DNA of 64,000 nucleotides from Longimycelium tulufanense (GTDB taxonomy: Bacteria > Actinomycetota > Actinomycetes > Mycobacteriales > Pseudonocardiaceae). Below are positions 54,504 through 64,000 of this stretch, piece after piece. Made by a program: the position numbers and the translations under genes. The notes beneath the pieces were generated by a model that was not told where the DNA came from, made no database searches, and saw nothing but the letters and a program-made list of their open reading frames with translations. Within the stretch, counting starts at the first letter, position 1. Every line of letters starts with the position of its first letter. Location of the stretch: the NCBI RefSeq assembly GCF_014645795.1, contig NZ_BMMK01000010.1:39226-103225 (forward strand), in the 5' to 3' direction.

Positions 54504-55390
54504 CGGTGCTCCGCCGCCCTTGCCGCCGGCGACACCGCCAGGTAGGCCACGGCCTGCTCGGTCGAGCCCTCCTGCGACGGATGGTAGGAGCGCCGGAAGT
54601 AGCGCGCCAGCGAGCGCAGTACGTCCAGGTAGCCGGGGGTGCGGCCGAGCCGCCTGGTACGCCGCAGGTCCCGCCACCGGGGCTTGATCAGGCCGCGCAG
54701 GTGCGGGTCGGTGCGCATCAGGAACCGCACGCCGCGGGCCCACAGCCAGGACATGACCACGGCCACCACGAGCATCGCCCGGACCCGGCGCAGGTAGCGG
54801 CCGTCCACGTGCATGTAGAGGTCGAAGGCCACCGAGCGGTGCTCGACCTCCTCGGCGCCGTGCCAGCGCAGCAGGTCGAGCATGGTCGGGTCGGCGCCGA
54901 TCTCGTCCAGGGCCCGGGCGTCGAGCACCCACTGGCCGAGGAACGCGGTGACGTGCTCGATGGCGGCGATGATGGCCAGCCGTTCGACCAGCCACTCCTC
55001 CGCGGCCTTCCCGGTCAGCTCGCGGTCGCCCAGGATCCGCTCGAAGAACCATTCGATCTGCCGGGTGTAGGGCGTGGGGTCCAGGCCCTGCGAGGGCAGG
55101 TGCTCCAGCACGCTGTGGTGGGCCTCGGCGTGCACGGCCTCCTGCCCGATGAAGCCGAGCACGTCCGAACGGATCTTCTCGTCCCTGATCAACGGCAGCG
55201 CCTGCTTGAGGACCGAGACGAACCACCGCTCGCCCGCGGGCAGCAGCAGGTGCAGGACGTTGATCACGTGCGTGGCGAACGGGTCGCCGGGCACCCAGTG
55301 CAGCGGCAGCTTCGACCAGTCGAAGGCGACGTCGCGGGGGTGGAGGACGACCTCGTCGACCTCGTCGGCCCGGTGTTCGGGATGCGCCAT
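54500..55390 (-). CDS. PF10118 predicted metal-dependent hydrolase
   Basis: A 296-residue protein of the PF10118 (Metal_hydrol) family, helical with conserved Glu/His sites GQEAVHAEAHH, AIEHVTAF and GAEEVEHRSVAFD that look like a di-iron centre. The family has been called hydrolase, but the ligands suggest a ferritin-like or oxygenase fold. A membrane segment lies near 220. GGGAGG is 5 nt before ATG 55390. Coupled to the reductase gene. Confidence 0.85.
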   Translation of the reverse strand: MAHPEHRADEVDEVVLHPRDVAFDWSKLPLHWVPGDPFATHVINVLHLLLPAGERWFVSVLKQALPLIRDEKIRSDVLGFIGQEAVHAEAHHSVLEHLPSQGLDPTPYTRQIEWFFERILGDRELTGKAAEEWLVERLAIIAAIEHVTAFLGQWVLDARALDEIGADPTMLDLLRWHGAEEVEHRSVAFDLYMHVDGRYLRRVRAMLVVAVVMSWLWARGVRFLMRTDPHLRGLIKPRWRDLRRTRRLGRTPGYLDVLRSLARYFRRSYHPSQEGSTEQAVAYLAVSPAARAAEHR

Positions 55391-55410
55391 GGGGACCTCC
55401 CGGAGGGATT

Positions 55411-57180
55411 TCAGTGCGGTGTGAGATCGAACCGGGCGCCGGCGCGCAGCAGCCCGGGGGTGAGCCGGGACAGGGCGAGGCCGACCTTGGCCTCGGGCGT
55501 GATGGGCGCGATCGGCACGTCGCGCTCCACGGCCCGCAGGATGTGGCGGGCGGTGCGATCCGGGGTGTAGTTGCGCCGTCCGTACAGCCGGCTTGCGACC
55601 CGGCGGTGACGCTCCTGTTCCTCGGCGGTCACGCCGACGAACCGGGCGTTGCGGGTGATGTTGGTGTTCACGAAGCCGGGGCAGATCGCGGTGACGCCAA
55701 TGCCTTCGGCGGCCAGCTCGGCCCGTGCGCACTGGGTCAGCGTGAGGACCGCGGACTTGGTGGTGGAGTAGGCCGGGAGCATCCGGGTGAAGAGGTAGGC
55801 CGCGGCCGAGGCGACGTTGACCAGATGGCCGCCCTCGCCGCGCTCGACCATCTGCTCGGCGAAGGCGCGGCAGCCGTGGATGACGCCCCAGAGGTTGACG
55901 TCGATGATGCGCCGCCAGTCCTCCTCGCTGGTCACCAGCAACGACCCGGACACGGCGATCCCGGCGTTGTTGACCACGATGTCCGGCACGCCGAGGTCGG
56001 CCCGCACCTGCTCGGCGAGCTGGTACACGGCGTTGCCGTGGGAGACGTCGACGGCGTGCGCGTGTGCCCGGGCACCGAGGAGGTGTGCCAGTTCCGCGGT
56101 GCGCGCCGCAGCCGCCTCGTCGATGTCGGTGGCCACGACCTCGGCGCCGGCGTCGGCGAAGGCCAGTGCGGTGGCGCGGCCGATGCCGCTGCCCGCGCCG
56201 GTGATCACCACGAGCTGGTCGGCGAACCGGCTGCGGGGCGCGGCGGACACCCGGGCCCGGCGTAGCGGCCGGGTCTCCTGGCCGCCCTGCACGTGGTCGA
56301 CCAGCTCGCTGACGCAGCGCGCGACCAGGTCAGGGCGGCTCGAGGGCAGCCAGTGGCCCCCGGCGACGTGACGGACCCGCAGGTCGGGCACCCACCGGGC
56401 GATGTCGGTCTGGAGGGGGACGCTGACGAAGGCGTCTCGGCTGGGTGCCAGGACCTGGACCGGGATGTCGGTCCTGCGTTCCTCGGGGCGGCGCAGGCGC
56501 GGCAGCATGTTGGTCCGGTAGAGGCGCAGCCCGTGCAGGGCGTCGGCCAGGACGGTGCGGTTCTCCGGAACGCTGGCCCTGGCCCCCTTGTCGAGGCGAC
56601 GCATCCAGGACATGACGCGGCGCGCGACACCGGTCCGCCACCCCAGCTCCGGCAGCAGCGGCAGGTGGAAATAGCCGATGTACCAGGAGAAGGCGGCCTG
56701 GGTGAGCAGCTCGCGCAGGTCGCGCGGGCTGGGGCGGAGTCGGGAGCGGAACCAGTGGGCGGCGTGGTCCAGGCAGGGGCCGGAGATCGAGGTGTAGGAG
56801 GCAACGCGGCCACGGAGGCGGTCGCCGGTCACCGCGTGCCAGCACTGGATGGCGCCCCAGTCGTGGCCGACGAGGTGCACCGGGCGGTCCGGGCTCACCG
56901 CGTCGATCACGGCCGCCAGGTCGTTGGCGAGGCGGTCGAGGCGGTACGCGTCCTTGTGCCGGGGGTGGTCGGACTCGCCCGCGCCGCGAACGTCGTAGAC
57001 GACGACGCGGTAGCGGTTGCTGAGCTGGGCGACGACGCCGTCCCAGACCGAGCCGTTGTCCGGGTAGCCGTGGACGCACACGACCGCCGGTGCCGCCGGG
57101 TCGCCCCACTCGCGCACGGCGAGCTTCACGTTGTCGGGAGTAACCACCCGGGCTGCGGGGGAAAGGACCTGCTGTGTCAT
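55411..57180 (-). CDS. ephD: EphD-like alpha/beta hydrolase-SDR fusion
   Basis: A 589-residue two-domain enzyme, matching the architecture and length of mycobacterial EphD (Rv2214c). The N-terminal half is an epoxide-hydrolase-like alpha/beta hydrolase with Asp107 in GHDWGA as nucleophile and a GGHWLP histidine. The C-terminal half is a short-chain dehydrogenase: TGAGSGIGRA near 328, NNAG, and YSTTK near 468. ATG 57180 has AGGAGG 7 nt upstream. Pseudonocardiaceae are generally described as lacking mycolic acids, so the substrate here is likely another epoxidised lipid. Confidence 0.88.
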   Translation of the reverse strand: MTQQVLSPAARVVTPDNVKLAVREWGDPAAPAVVCVHGYPDNGSVWDGVVAQLSNRYRVVVYDVRGAGESDHPRHKDAYRLDRLANDLAAVIDAVSPDRPVHLVGHDWGAIQCWHAVTGDRLRGRVASYTSISGPCLDHAAHWFRSRLRPSPRDLRELLTQAAFSWYIGYFHLPLLPELGWRTGVARRVMSWMRRLDKGARASVPENRTVLADALHGLRLYRTNMLPRLRRPEERRTDIPVQVLAPSRDAFVSVPLQTDIARWVPDLRVRHVAGGHWLPSSRPDLVARCVSELVDHVQGGQETRPLRRARVSAAPRSRFADQLVVITGAGSGIGRATALAFADAGAEVVATDIDEAAAARTAELAHLLGARAHAHAVDVSHGNAVYQLAEQVRADLGVPDIVVNNAGIAVSGSLLVTSEEDWRRIIDVNLWGVIHGCRAFAEQMVERGEGGHLVNVASAAAYLFTRMLPAYSTTKSAVLTLTQCARAELAAEGIGVTAICPGFVNTNITRNARFVGVTAEEQERHRRVASRLYGRRNYTPDRTARHILRAVERDVPIAPITPEAKVGLALSRLTPGLLRAGARFDLTPH

Positions 57181-57442
57181 GCGGCGTCCTCCTGGGTTCC
57201 GCGGGACAGGCGTTGGCCTGTGGGGAGGTTGGTGCGCCACATGGGGATCTCGTGGGCGCTGTCAACTGGTCGGAGGGGGCGCGAGCGGCCGAGGGCACGC
57301 ACCTCCCACCCGTTGATCCGGTGCCCTTGCCAGGATTCGGTCACAGGTGGTGGCGAGGGGGCACCAGGGCCCCGGGGAGCCAGACTTTTCCTGCAGGGCA
57401 TGAACAACCGGCCGCCGCGAACCGGACACCGACAGGCATCGC
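57181..57442. other. Gap between ephD start and M24 gene stop
   Basis: Holds the ephD cluster promoter and no recognisable gene. No strong palindrome was seen. Confidence 0.45.
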
Positions 57443-58273
57443 TCATGCGGCCTCCGAACCGTTCCACCGCCGCACGTGCGGCAGATCGTCGTCGAGCCAG
57501 TAGGCGTCGTTCTCCGTCACCACAAGGATCTCCTCGAACTTGACGCCCACGTCGCGGAAGCCGATGTGCGGCTCCACCGCCCACAGTCCCGGCGTGGCCG
57601 GGTGGTTCGAGATCTTCCCGTTGGCCCACAGCGGAGATCGGTGGTGCATCCGCTCGACGACCAGGTCCCCGACAAGGGTGCGCAACGAGCGGACACCGAA
57701 GCCGGCGACGATGAACTTCGGCAGCCGGGACCTCACCTTGCCCACCTGGTGCGCGATGACCCGGCCCGGGTAGACGCGGTGCCGGCTGTCGTAGCCGTGC
57801 CGGGCGATCAGCGCGTCGACCTCGTCGTAGATCTGCCGGAGCGTGTGCCCGGCACGGACCCGGTCGACGATCAGTTCCCGATACTCCCGCAGGTCCGAGA
57901 TCAGGCGGTCGAAGATCCGGTTCTCCCCCAGCACCCCGGCGTAGCCGATGTCGGCGACATACCCGTCCCGCACGGGGGCGCAGTCGAGGATGAACGGCAT
58001 GTTCTCGGTGAGGCGCCGCCGGGTGGGAAAGAACTGCAGCGGGGTGCGGAAGTGGCGGAAGGCCGTGCGGTCGCCGAACCAGGCGAAGGGGGTGTGGAAC
58101 CAGTCCTGCACTCCCTGCTGCACGAGCCAGTCGCGGAGCCGGCCAGCCGCCTGGCGCTCGGTGACCCCGGGCTCCAAGGTGGCGGCGACGGCTTGGGCTC
58201 CCTCGTAGGCGAGGCGCTGCAGCGCCCGGAAGCGCGTCAGTTCTGTGGTGTCCGTCACCGGCTTGTGAGACAT
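57443..58273 (-). CDS. M24 family metallopeptidase-like protein
   Basis: A 276-residue pita-bread-fold protein (aminopeptidase P/creatinase family). Metal ligands can be read: two Asp in LDCAPVRDGYVADIG, His in VIAHQVG, Glu in AVEPHIGF and Glu in KFEEILVV. It lacks an N-terminal creatinase domain, as in methionine aminopeptidase-size proteins. Substrate unknown. The start ATG 58273 lies 29 bases from a triple GTAAC repeat. Confidence 0.87.
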   Translation of the reverse strand: MSHKPVTDTTELTRFRALQRLAYEGAQAVAATLEPGVTERQAAGRLRDWLVQQGVQDWFHTPFAWFGDRTAFRHFRTPLQFFPTRRRLTENMPFILDCAPVRDGYVADIGYAGVLGENRIFDRLISDLREYRELIVDRVRAGHTLRQIYDEVDALIARHGYDSRHRVYPGRVIAHQVGKVRSRLPKFIVAGFGVRSLRTLVGDLVVERMHHRSPLWANGKISNHPATPGLWAVEPHIGFRDVGVKFEEILVVTENDAYWLDDDLPHVRRWNGSEAA

Positions 58274-58301
58274 GGAGTCATGTTAGAAACCGTGTCAACA
58301 A

Positions 58302-58322
58302 GTAACAGTAACTTTGGGTAAC
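58302..58322. promoter_or_regulatory. Triple GTAAC repeat upstream of the M24 gene
   Basis: GTAAC occurs at 58302-58306, 58308-58312 and 58318-58322 in the divergent region with the YdeP-type gene, beside a TTGACA on the minus strand (58298-58293). A regulator site is possible; no promoter pair with proper spacing was found. Confidence 0.4.
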
Positions 58323-58400
58323 ACCACCCGTTCGCGTGAACGGAAGGCCCACCCGGTGCCGGCTGGTGCCCGGGTGGGCCGCGGGCGGAGGATGGGCGCC

Positions 58401-60710
<2,310 letters not shown>

Positions 60711-60755
60711 CGGGCTCCGCCCGGCGGCTGGCTGTCGCCGGACAGCGCCGGTTGT

Positions 60756-60787
60756 GGGGAGCGCGTCGGGGGGCCTGCGCGCTCCCC
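60756..60787 (+). terminator. Terminator after the YdeP-type gene
   Basis: Perfect 10-bp stem GGGGAGCGCG (60756-60765) with CGCGCTCCCC (60778-60787) and a 12-base G-rich loop. No T-tract. It lies between the oxidoreductase and fdhD, so fdhD-CoA transferase may be partly independent. Confidence 0.7.
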
Positions 60788-60808
60788 GTCCACCAAACGA
60801 TCACGACA

Positions 60809-60829
60809 ATGGTTGGTTAATGGTTGGTT
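60809..60829 (+). repeat. Direct repeats ATGGTTGGTT before fdhD
   Basis: ATGGTTGGTT at 60809-60818 repeats at 60820-60829, a period of 11 bases (about one helical turn). It follows the terminator and precedes TTGTCA, a possible -35. A regulator binding site for the fdhD promoter is plausible. Confidence 0.5.
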
Positions 60830-60935
60830 GTTGTCACGTGTGCTCGAACACGCGGAAAGCAGCAGGTCACGGCCCGTACGATCCGGGCAGCGGCGGCAGG
60901 CGTGGGCAGGACCCGCGGTAGAGGAGGGACGGCCG

Positions 60936-61781
60936 ATGGGACGCGTGACGACCCGGTGGCCCGTACTGCGGGTCGACGGTGGGCGGATCGCCCGCCGTCC
61001 GGACGCGCTGGCCGTCGAGGAGCCGCTGGAGCTGCGCGTCAACGGGCGCGCGCTCGCCGTCACCATGCGCACGCCCGGCCACGACGTCGAGCTCGCGCAC
61101 GGGTTCCTCTTGACCGAGGGAGTCATCACCTCGCCCGGTGACGTCGCGCTCGCCCGCTACTGCGCGGGCGAGGGACCGGACGGCCGGAACACCTACAACG
61201 TGCTCGACGTCACACTGGCCCCGCACGTCGCCGCGCCGGAGACCGGTGTGGAGCGCAACTTCTACACGACCTCCTCGTGCGGGGTGTGTGGGAAGGCGGC
61301 GCTGGACGCGGTGCGGCTGCGCACGTCCTTCCCGCCCGCCGGCGATGCCACCACGGTCGCGGTGCCGACGTTGAGCGCGCTGCCCGCGGCGATGGCCGAG
61401 GCGCAGCGGGTCTTCGCCAGCACCGGCGGACTGCACGCCGCGGCCCTGTTCCGGGCCGACGGTGCCCTGGTGGCGGCCCGGGAGGACGTCGGGCGGCACA
61501 ACGCGGTCGACAAGGTGCTGGGCTGGGCTCTGCTGGCCGGCTCGGTGCCGGTGGCCGGGCATGTGCTCATGGTGTCCGGGCGGGCCTCGTTCGAGCTGGT
61601 GCAGAAGGCCGCGATGGCGGGGGTGCCGGTACTGGCGGCGGTCTCCGCCCCATCGTCGCTGGCGGTGGAGCTGGCCGAGGAACAGGGCATCACCCTGGTG
61701 GGCTTCCTGCGCGGCAGTCGGATGAACGTCTACGCCGGGGCCGGGCGCGTCCGCGACGGCTCCGGGGAGGTGATTGCTTGA
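60936..61781 (+). CDS. fdhD: Formate dehydrogenase accessory sulfurtransferase FdhD
   Basis: Transfers sulfur to the molybdenum cofactor of formate dehydrogenase-type enzymes. 281 residues with the FdhD cysteines CGVCGK near 115 and the conserved NVYAGAGRV end. AGGAGGG lies 7 nt before ATG 60936. The neighbour upstream is a suitable client enzyme. Its TGA overlaps the next start as TTGA. Confidence 0.95.
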   Translation: MGRVTTRWPVLRVDGGRIARRPDALAVEEPLELRVNGRALAVTMRTPGHDVELAHGFLLTEGVITSPGDVALARYCAGEGPDGRNTYNVLDVTLAPHVAAPETGVERNFYTTSSCGVCGKAALDAVRLRTSFPPAGDATTVAVPTLSALPAAMAEAQRVFASTGGLHAAALFRADGALVAAREDVGRHNAVDKVLGWALLAGSVPVAGHVLMVSGRASFELVQKAAMAGVPVLAAVSAPSSLAVELAEEQGITLVGFLRGSRMNVYAGAGRVRDGSGEVIA

Positions 61782-62953
61782 AGCCCTTGGACGGGATGGT
61801 CGTGGTCAGCCTCGAGCACGCGGTGGCGGTGCCGTACGCGTCCCGGTTGCTGGCCGACCTCGGCGCGCGCGTGATCAAGATCGAGCGGCGGGAGACCGGG
61901 GACTTCGCCCGTCACTACGACCGCGCCTGTGGCGCGGTGTCCTCGTACTTCGCCTGGATCAACGTGGGCAAGGAGTCGGTCACCCTGGACGTCAAGCACC
62001 CGGCGGCGCGCGAGGTGCTGGACCGGTTGGTGGCGCGCGCCGACGTGGTGCTGTGCAACTTCTCCCCCGCGGCGGCGCGGCGGCTGGGGGTGGACGCCGA
62101 AACGTTGCGGGCCCGTCGGCCCGAGCTGGTGGTGGGCGAGCTGTCCGGGTACGGCGAGGGTGGTCCCTACGACGAGCGGAAGGCGTTCGACGCGTTGGTC
62201 CAGTCCGAAGCCGGATTGATCGAGCTGACCGGCGAGGGTGAGGTGACGGCCCGGACCGGGATCTCGGTGGCCGATATCGCGGCCGGGGTGCAGCTTCAGT
62301 CGGCGGTGCTGGCCGCGCTGCTGCATCGCGAACGTATCGGCGAGGGGGCGACGCTGCGCCTGTCCTTGTTGGAGGCATTGGCGGAGTGGATGCAGCAGCC
62401 GCTGCTCTATGCCGTTGGTACCGGGCGGATTCCGCCGCGTAGCGGCGCGCATCACGCCAGCATCGCGCCGTACGGCCCGTTCCGGTGTGCCGATGGTGGG
62501 ACCGTGCATCTTGCGGTGCAGAACGATCCGCAGTGGCGGCGGCTGTGTGCGGATGTGATGGGGCGGCCGGAACTGGCCGATGACCCACGGTTCCGCACAG
62601 TGGCAGACCGGGTGAGCCACCGTCCCGCGCTGCACGACGAGCTTCGTCGATACTTCGACACCGTGACCGCTGGCGATCTCCTCGCGGCACTCGACGCCGC
62701 CGACGTGCCCGCGTCCCGGACGCGGGACGTCCTGGGGCTGCTCGAACATCCCCAGCTCGCCGCCCGCAAGCGGTGGCGCGACGTGCCGGTGCCCGAGGGT
62801 GGTTCCGTGCCCATGCTCGTCCCACCCGTGGATGGTGGGGAATGGACCCCGGGGAGCGTGCCTGCACTGGGTGAACACACGGAGACAGTTCTTACTTGGC
62901 TCGGATACTCCCCTGACGACATTGCTGAACTGCGTGTCGCATCGGCCATCTGA
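61778..62953 (+). CDS. CaiB/BaiF family CoA transferase
   Basis: Class III CoA transferase, 391 residues. [14 protein letters not shown] is the N-terminal Rossmann signature. The catalytic Asp is in [12 protein letters not shown] near 138. TTG 61778 overlaps the fdhD stop and has GGGGAGG 7 nt upstream. The family includes formyl-CoA:oxalate transferase; being in one unit with a formate dehydrogenase-like enzyme and FdhD, a role in formyl- or oxalyl-CoA metabolism is possible but not established. Confidence 0.9.
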   Translation: MKPLDGMVVVSLEHAVAVPYASRLLADLGARVIKIERRETGDFARHYDRACGAVSSYFAWINVGKESVTLDVKHPAAREVLDRLVARADVVLCNFSPAAARRLGVDAETLRARRPELVVGELSGYGEGGPYDERKAFDALVQSEAGLIELTGEGEVTARTGISVADIAAGVQLQSAVLAALLHRERIGEGATLRLSLLEALAEWMQQPLLYAVGTGRIPPRSGAHHASIAPYGPFRCADGGTVHLAVQNDPQWRRLCADVMGRPELADDPRFRTVADRVSHRPALHDELRRYFDTVTAGDLLAALDAADVPASRTRDVLGLLEHPQLAARKRWRDVPVPEGGSVPMLVPPVDGGEWTPGSVPALGEHTETVLTWLGYSPDDIAELRVASAI

Positions 62954-63082
62954 CCGGTTCCCCTTACCCGTTGGACCAGCAGCTGTTACCCGTTCGGCCA
63001 CATGTTGCCGGTCACTGCCGATTCGGCTGGCGTCCCACGAATGCCGTAGGGACGATTGTGCGCAGGGAGTCGGAGGGGTCGA

Positions 63083-63994
63083 ATGAGTGAAGGGGAAGAT
63101 CGCGGTCCGTCACGGGTGAGCCGGCGGGTCGTGTTGGGGGCTTCGGGGGTGCTCGGCGCCGTTGTCGCCGGAGCGGCACTGACGAGTGCGTCGGTGCGGG
63201 AGGTCCCGCGCAAGATCGTGCGGCACGCGGCCGGCGTGGCGGGGGCGCCCGTTCCGCAGCCGCGCCCGGTCGTGCGGGTGGAGCAGGTGCGGTCGGCCGC
63301 CCGGAACCGGGAGATCAACCTGGTGACGGTGTACCCGGATCAGCTGCGCGCCAAGGATCTTCCGGTCTGCCTGATGCTGCACGGCCGGTTCGGAACCGCG
63401 CGGGAGCTGGCGAACATCCCGTCGGCGCTGGCGCGTGCGATGCGCAGGCCGGGGGCGAGACGGTTCGCCTTCGTCGCGGTCGACGGCGGCAACAGTTACT
63501 GGCACCGCAACCGGTCGAAAGACGATCCGATGGCGATGCTGCTGGAGGAGGTCCCGCGCTGGCTGGCCGAACGTGGGCTCGGCGGCCGGGACCGGATGCC
63601 CTTTGCCGTGGCCGGGGTGTCGATGGGCGGGTTCGGTGCCCTGTTGTACGCGCGACGCCGCCGGGAGCAGGGTCGGCCGCTGCAGGCGGTGGCCGCGGTG
63701 TCGCCGGCGCTGATGTTGTCGTGGAAGGAGATGAAGAAGCGGGACGCCTTCCACGACGCCACCGACTGGGCGGCGATGGATCCGCTGCGGAACATCGACA
63801 AGCTCGGCAATGTACCGCTCGGCGTGTGGTGTGGCAGCGAGGACTGGTTCATTGCCGGCAACCGCCGGTTTATCCGTGCCGCCAAGCCGAAACTCGCCTC
63901 GATCACGCCCGGCGGGCACACCGGGGAGTACTTTCAGCGCATCTACCCGCAGATGGTGACGTTCATCGGCAAGCACGTGCCGCGGGAGAAGTAG
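63083..63994 (+). CDS. Tat-exported esterase of the antigen 85/esterase D type
   Basis: A 303-residue alpha/beta hydrolase with a twin-arginine signal (SRRVVLGASGVLGAVVAGAALT). GVSMGGFGALLYA holds the nucleophile serine, and CGSEDWF and PGGHTGEYF place the acid and the histidine. GGAGGGG lies 4 nt before ATG 63083. The family covers esterase D and mycolyltransferase-like proteins. The gene ends 6 bases before the window edge; the next gene is outside. Confidence 0.88.
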   Translation: MSEGEDRGPSRVSRRVVLGASGVLGAVVAGAALTSASVREVPRKIVRHAAGVAGAPVPQPRPVVRVEQVRSAARNREINLVTVYPDQLRAKDLPVCLMLHGRFGTARELANIPSALARAMRRPGARRFAFVAVDGGNSYWHRNRSKDDPMAMLLEEVPRWLAERGLGGRDRMPFAVAGVSMGGFGALLYARRRREQGRPLQAVAAVSPALMLSWKEMKKRDAFHDATDWAAMDPLRNIDKLGNVPLGVWCGSEDWFIAGNRRFIRAAKPKLASITPGGHTGEYFQRIYPQMVTFIGKHVPREK

Positions 63995-64000
63995 GAATGC

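Noticed and set aside
58280-58298. TTGACA/TAACAT promoter for the M24 gene
   Set aside because: The spacing is only 7 bases, so the hexamers cannot act as a pair.

Overview
This 64 kb window is high-GC, gene-dense chromosomal DNA of an actinobacterium, most likely a member of the Pseudonocardiaceae. The evidence is the strong G/C third-position bias, many GTG starts, a WhiJ-like XRE/DUF397 pair, several TetR regulators, and a housekeeping backbone in the same order as Mycobacterium tuberculosis Rv2413c-Rv2448c. That comparison is from memory; no search was run. No rRNA, tRNA, CRISPR array, insertion sequence or phage module was recognised.

Backbone, mostly on the minus strand. Left part (0.4-11.4 kb): holA, a threonine synthase gene behind a SAM-I riboswitch (plus strand), comEC/comEA, a DegV protein, octT-gpgP-rsfS (methylglucose lipopolysaccharide steps and ribosome silencing), a class F sortase with an excalibur surface protein, and nadD. 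Middle (14.5-33.6 kb): proA, proB, obg, rpmA, rplU, rne and the paired radical-SAM families TIGR03936 and TIGR03960. Right (36-52 kb): a GNAT, ndk, DUF4233, folC and valS.

Accessory insertions lie between these blocks. They are: an iodotyrosine-deiodinase-like flavoprotein convergent with a ferredoxin-P450-TetR unit (11.6-14.4 kb); a tandem-repeat element and a RecQ helicase with a C-terminal phosphoribosyltransferase-like domain (15.8-18.1 kb); an SLC13 transporter and a TetR/secreted-lipase pair (18.4-22 kb); a secreted subtilase (30-31.5 kb); a DrrAB-type ABC exporter (33.7-36.4 kb); a PhoD phosphatase, a tyrosine-phosphatase-like protein, an NBR1-Ig membrane protein and a YhgE-like membrane protein (38-43.5 kb); a methyltransferase, a DUF2254 protein and the XRE/DUF397 pair (43.5-47.4 kb); a TetR-ferredoxin reductase-PF10118-EphD-like lipid cluster with an M24 protein (52.6-58.3 kb); and a YdeP-type molybdoenzyme-fdhD-CoA transferase operon followed by a Tat-exported esterase (58.4-64 kb).

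The best leads are the SAM-I riboswitch whose closing helix overlaps the thrC ribosome binding site, the deiodinase homologue with its substrate-lid residues conserved, repeated use of NTGA overlaps with TTG and apparently CTG starts, a terminator between rpmA and obg that should set a step in expression, two overlooked small ORFs, and several palindromes or direct repeats that look like operators. All coordinates and motifs were read by eye; family names are from memory of the families.
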